Positions 12,400-15,035 of a DNA stretch of 15,035 bases are shown here, one piece after another. Source of the stretch: Thermoplasmata archaeon (lineage in GTDB: Archaea; Thermoplasmatota; Thermoplasmata; Lutacidiplasmatales; UBA184); contig JASHWL010000057.1 of the NCBI GenBank assembly GCA_030044105.1, positions 1 through 15,035 on the forward strand, written 5' to 3'. A program made the translations under genes and the position numbers. A model generated the notes under the pieces. That model ran no database searches and had not been told where the DNA came from. It saw nothing but the letters and a program-made list of their open reading frames with translations. Numbering within the stretch: position 1 is the first letter of the stretch; every line of letters starts with the position of its first letter.

Positions 12400-13101
12400 A
12401 TGGCGGGCGAGGACGAGCCGAAGATCGTCGTCACGAAGAATGGGCCGTACCGCGTCGTGGGCAAGGTCCCGCTCGCGGTCCAGCGGATCGTCACGAACGC
12501 CCGGAAGGAGTCCTGGGAGTGGAGGGAGGGCCGCTCGTTCGAGGCGAAGGAGGAGTACTACCTCTGCCGCTGCGGCCAGTCACGGACCAAGCCGTTCTGC
12601 GATGGCACGCACGCAAAGATCGGGTTCGACGGTACCGAGACGGCGTCGCGGCGGCCGATCGAACGCCAGTCCGAGCACCTGGACGGCCCGACGCACGTCC
12701 TGAGCGACGCCGAGCACCTGTGCGCGTTCGCCCGGTTCTGCGACCCCGGCGGGAAGATCTGGGCCCTCATCGGTCGCACCGATGACCCGAAGGTCCGCGA
12801 GCTCGTGATCCACGAGGGAACGCGATGCCCGTCCGGCCGGCTCGTGCTGCACGATAAGGTCACCGGCGACGCGGTCGAGCCGGAGCTGCCGCCGTCGATC
12901 GGCGTGGTCGAGGACCCGGTTCTCGGGGTGAGCGGACCGCTGTGGGTGCGGGGCGGGATCCGGGTCGAGTCGCCGGACGGAACGCCCTACGAGCGGCGGA
13001 ACCGGCTCACCCTCTGCCGCTGCGGCGCGTCGGTCAACAAGCCGTTCTGCAACGGCAGCCACGCGTCGATCGAGTTCCGCGACGGGATCGAACTGCGGTA
13101 A
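12400..13101 (+). CDS. Iron-sulfur protein with two CDGSH motifs and a divergent 4Fe-4S domain
   Basis: A 233-residue soluble protein. The first CDGSH-type motif is CRCGQSRTKPFCDGTH (C56, C58, C67, H71); the second is CRCGASVNKPFCNGSH (C206, C208, C217, H221), with Asn in place of the usual Asp. Each three-Cys-one-His set binds a labile 2Fe-2S cluster, as in mitoNEET. Between them, HLCAFARFCDPGGKIW (C108, C114) and RCPSGRL (C143) match the divergent 4Fe-4S mono-cluster domain (Fer4_19 type) often fused to CDGSH. The function is probably electron or Fe-S cluster transfer or redox sensing; no partner enzyme is adjacent. ATG 12400 has GAGGA about 8 bases upstream; an in-frame upstream ATG at 12337 adds only low-complexity residues. 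Confidence 0.88.
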   Translation: MAGEDEPKIVVTKNGPYRVVGKVPLAVQRIVTNARKESWEWREGRSFEAKEEYYLCRCGQSRTKPFCDGTHAKIGFDGTETASRRPIERQSEHLDGPTHVLSDAEHLCAFARFCDPGGKIWALIGRTDDPKVRELVIHEGTRCPSGRLVLHDKVTGDAVEPELPPSIGVVEDPVLGVSGPLWVRGGIRVESPDGTPYERRNRLTLCRCGASVNKPFCNGSHASIEFRDGIELR

Positions 13102-13264
13102 CCCGCGGCGTGCGCACCCGGATCCGCTCCCCGCGAAGTCCCCCTACTTTTCCCGGACCCCGTAGAGGCACGGTGACCTATGGACTCGACATGAGACTAT
13201 AGAGTTGCCGTTCCGTAAGGTTTGTAGCGGCGCACTTCGTTCGCGAGCCGACTGGGGCTTGGAC
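13102..13264. promoter_or_regulatory. Intergenic region before the glycine-rich surface protein
   Basis: A T-rich tract CTACTTTTCCC near 13145-13155 may end the CDGSH transcript. The AT-rich GACTATAGAG (13193-13202) is the best TATA candidate but lies 63-72 bases before the GTG at 13265, so this gene would have a leader of about 40 bases, unlike the leaderless genes to the left. Confidence 0.35.
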
Positions 13265-15035
13265 GTGACGAAGAACAGCTTGACCTGGATATCCGTCGTG
13301 ATCGCGTTGACCACGTTTGTGGTGATCGGAATGATCCCCGCCGCCGGAGGCGCACCGAGCGGCGCTCCCGCTTCGAACCGGCTGGCGGTGTCGGCGGCGG
13401 GCCAGCCGACGACGACCCTCACCAACTGCTCGGCGGCCAGCCTCCTCTCGAACATCACGGTGAGCGGTACGTACGTCTACGGCGAGAGCTGCACGGTCGA
13501 CTTCAGCACGTTCGCCTCCATCCCGACCGGCCTATCGATCGTCATCGACTCCGGCGGCTACTTCGTGATGTTCGAGGGAGGCTTCAGCACGCAATTCTTC
13601 CAGGTCACGGGCGGCCAGCTCACGATCAACGGCGTGGGCCTGTACGACGGGAGCGCGTCGTCCGCCAACGGCGGCGCCGGGTCGAGCGGGAGCAACGCGC
13701 CCAACGGAGCGGGCGGTCATAACGGGGCGAACGGCGGCAAGGGCGACGCGGGCAAGGCGGGGACCGCCGGCAAGAACGGCGGTAAGGTCGTCGCCGCGGG
13801 CTCGGGCCAGTCCGCCGGGTCCGCCGAAGGCGGCGCGATCTGGATCTCTACGGGTACCGTCACCCTCACGAACGACACCTTCGACGACAACCTCGCGACC
13901 GGCGGGGTCGGAGGCGTCGGAGGCGCCGGTGCGATCGGCGGCTGGGGCGGCACCGGGGGCGAGGGCGGCAGCGGCGGTGCCGGTAAGGCCGGCGACGCGG
14001 GTGGGGCCAGCGGTGCGGGCGGCTCCGGCGGGAACGCGACCGCCGGCGGGGCCGGCGGCGCGGGCGGGACCGGCGGCGCCGGCCTCGGCGGGGCGATCTA
14101 CAACGCGGGCGGCACGCTCACCATGACCGAGGTTTCTTTCTGGGACAACGCGGCGTACGGCGGCAATGGCGGCACGGGCGGCAGCGGCGGCCTCGGCGCT
14201 GACGCCGGCAACGTCGGTCAGTCCGGCAACGGCGGCAATGGCGGAGCCGGGACCACGAGTGCCGGCGGCGCCGGGGGCGCCACCACGAGCCCGGGCCTCG
14301 CCGGAGCGGCGGGCACGGGCGGCGTCGGCGGCACCGGCGGCGCCGGCGGGGCGGCCGAGGGAGGTGCGGTCTACAACGCGGGCACCCTCACCGCGAACGG
14401 CTGCACCTTCGAGGACGACGACGCGCTGGGAGGGTTCGGGGGCAACGGCGGCGCCGGGGGCAACGGTCAGTACGGCGGGTCGGGCGCGCAGTCGCTGCCC
14501 GCCGGCAATGGCGGCAACGGCGGGACACACTCCTCCGGGACGAGCCATTACGGCCTCAGCGGGGGCGCGGGGGGCGCGACGAGCGCCGGCACCGCCGGCT
14601 CGGCCGGGGGCTCGGGCGGTGCCGGCGGAGCCGGTGGCCCGGGCGGCGCGGCCTGGGGCGCGGGGATCTACTCCGGCGGCGAGGCGAACATCAACGGCTC
14701 GACCTTCGATTACCTCTACACCAGCGGCGGGGGCGGGGGCACCGGCGGGTCGGGCGGGGACGGCGGCACGGGCGGCCTGGGCGGCTGGGGAGCGACCGGC
14801 GGGTCCGGTGGGAACGGGGGAGACGCGTCGAGCACATCCGCCGCCAACTCGGGTGGCGCGGGCGGCAACGGCGGATCCGGGGCCGACGGCGCGAACGCCG
14901 CGGCGGGGGGCGCCGGCGGGGCGGCCGAGGGAGGCTCGGTCTACAACGCGGGCACCCTCATCGCGAACGGCTGCACCTTCGAGGACGATGTCGCGCAGGG
15001 GGGGTTCGGGGGCAACGGCGGCGCCGGGGGCAACG
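13265..15035 (+). CDS. Large secreted glycine-rich modular protein, beta-helix/PGRS-like (3' end outside window)
   Basis: 590 complete codons are in the window and the frame is still open. Residues ~5-24 (SLTWISVVIALTTFVVIGMI) form a signal peptide or anchor; residues ~30-150 are a normal-composition region with YVYGESCTVDFSTF, LTINGVGLYDGS. The rest is modular. Five motifs of the type GG.[IV]Y.[AS]GT[LV]...TF.[DN] begin at residues 189, 275, 366, 465 and 556 (spacing 86-99), each followed by 60-70 residues of GGAGG, GGNGG and GGTGG stretches. The motif resembles right-handed parallel beta-helix rungs (predicted outer-membrane/pectate-lyase-like repeats); the glycine tracts resemble mycobacterial PGRS, though no PE domain exists. 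It is probably a cell-surface or secreted protein. GTG 13265 is the start that just precedes the hydrophobic segment. Confidence 0.8.
   Translation, partial: MTKNSLTWISVVIALTTFVVIGMIPAAGGAPSGAPASNRLAVSAAGQPTTTLTNCSAASLLSNITVSGTYVYGESCTVDFSTFASIPTGLSIVIDSGGYFVMFEGGFSTQFFQVTGGQLTINGVGLYDGSASSANGGAGSSGSNAPNGAGGHNGANGGKGDAGKAGTAGKNGGKVVAAGSGQSAGSAEGGAIWISTGTVTLTNDTFDDNLATGGVGGVGGAGAIGGWGGTGGEGGSGGAGKAGDAGGASGAGGSGGNATAGGAGGAGGTGGAGLGGAIYNAGGTLTMTEVSFWDNAAYGGNGGTGGSGGLGADAGNVGQSGNGGNGGAGTTSAGGAGGATTSPGLAGAAGTGGVGGTGGAGGAAEGGAVYNAGTLTANGCTFEDDDALGGFGGNGGAGGNGQYGGSGAQSLPAGNGGNGGTHSSGTSHYGLSGGAGGATSAGTAGSAGGSGGAGGAGGPGGAAWGAGIYSGGEANINGSTFDYLYTSGGGGGTGGSGGDGGTGGLGGWGATGGSGGNGGDASSTSAANSGGAGGNGGSGADGANAAAGGAGGAAEGGSVYNAGTLIANGCTFEDDVAQGGFGGNGGAGGN
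14341..14465 (+). repeat. 125-bp direct repeat, copy A, in the glycine-rich gene
   Basis: Matches 14911-15035 at 118 of 125 bases, offset exactly 570 bases (190 codons, in frame). It encodes the module GGA[VS]-VYNAGTL-ANGCTFEDD followed by GGFGGNGGAGGN. Confidence 0.9.
14911..15035 (+). repeat. 125-bp direct repeat, copy B, reaching the window end
   Basis: Second copy of 14341-14465 with seven substitutions and no gaps. It runs to the last base of the window, so the duplicated unit may be longer. Confidence 0.9.

Noticed and set aside
13532..14548. A 338-residue Ala/Arg/Gly-rich minus-strand open frame
   Set aside because: Mirror of the GGN repeats of the plus-strand glycine-rich gene, which has a signal peptide and ordered modules.
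13680..15035. CRISPR array or tandem satellite in the repeat-rich right end
   Set aside because: Repeats are in-frame glycine codons with variable spacing and no constant repeat/unique spacer structure.
13265..15035. A true mycobacterial PE-PGRS protein
   Set aside because: No PE domain at the N-terminus; it starts with a signal peptide and has beta-helix-like motifs, and the neighbours are archaeal.

Overview
The window is GC-rich (clearly above 60% by eye) and archaeal. Evidence for this is a prefoldin beta subunit, a KEOPS Pcc1-like protein, a polyprenyl (GGPP-type) synthase at its own promoter, and AT-rich TATA-like boxes placed about 27-31 bases before start codons (139 minus, 1018, 2708, 4153 minus, 4208, 9667, 10932), which is the geometry of leaderless archaeal transcripts. 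Genes inside operons instead overlap as ATGA or follow a GGAG-type ribosome binding site. The lineage cannot be fixed from this window; a high-GC Thermoplasmatota-like archaeon is only a guess.

Left part (1-9173), housekeeping: a HAD phosphatase fragment leaves the window on the minus strand. Divergent from it is a stand-alone asparagine-synthase-type ATP pyrophosphatase. Then come purB-pcc1 (ATGA overlap) and pfdB, which converge on a polyprenyl diphosphate synthase. That synthase shares one TATA box with a divergent TPR protein carrying a very basic tail. The TPR gene is followed by a tight cluster: BtuF-like binding protein, site-2-type membrane protease, metallo-beta-lactamase-fold hydrolase and an MFS transporter that lacks any canonical start codon.

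Middle part (9187-12108), accessory island: an intact tRNA-Gln(UUG) gene is followed by two short segments, each ending in a copy of the 3' end of that same tRNA (10357-10379 and 12086-12108). The first segment carries a complete vapBC toxin-antitoxin pair. The second carries a small unknown ORF, an antitoxin/RelE-like pair behind a palindromic promoter, and a decayed vapBC of the same family in opposite orientation. This looks like serial integration at a tRNA 3' end by small elements that brought toxin-antitoxin modules; no integrase is present here.

Right part (12400-15035): a protein with two CDGSH iron-sulfur motifs around a divergent 4Fe-4S domain, then the start of a large secreted glycine-rich protein that leaves the window. 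The latter is made of 86-99-residue modules, each pairing a parallel-beta-helix-like motif with a long GGX/GGAGG-type stretch, and has a recent 125-bp internal duplication.
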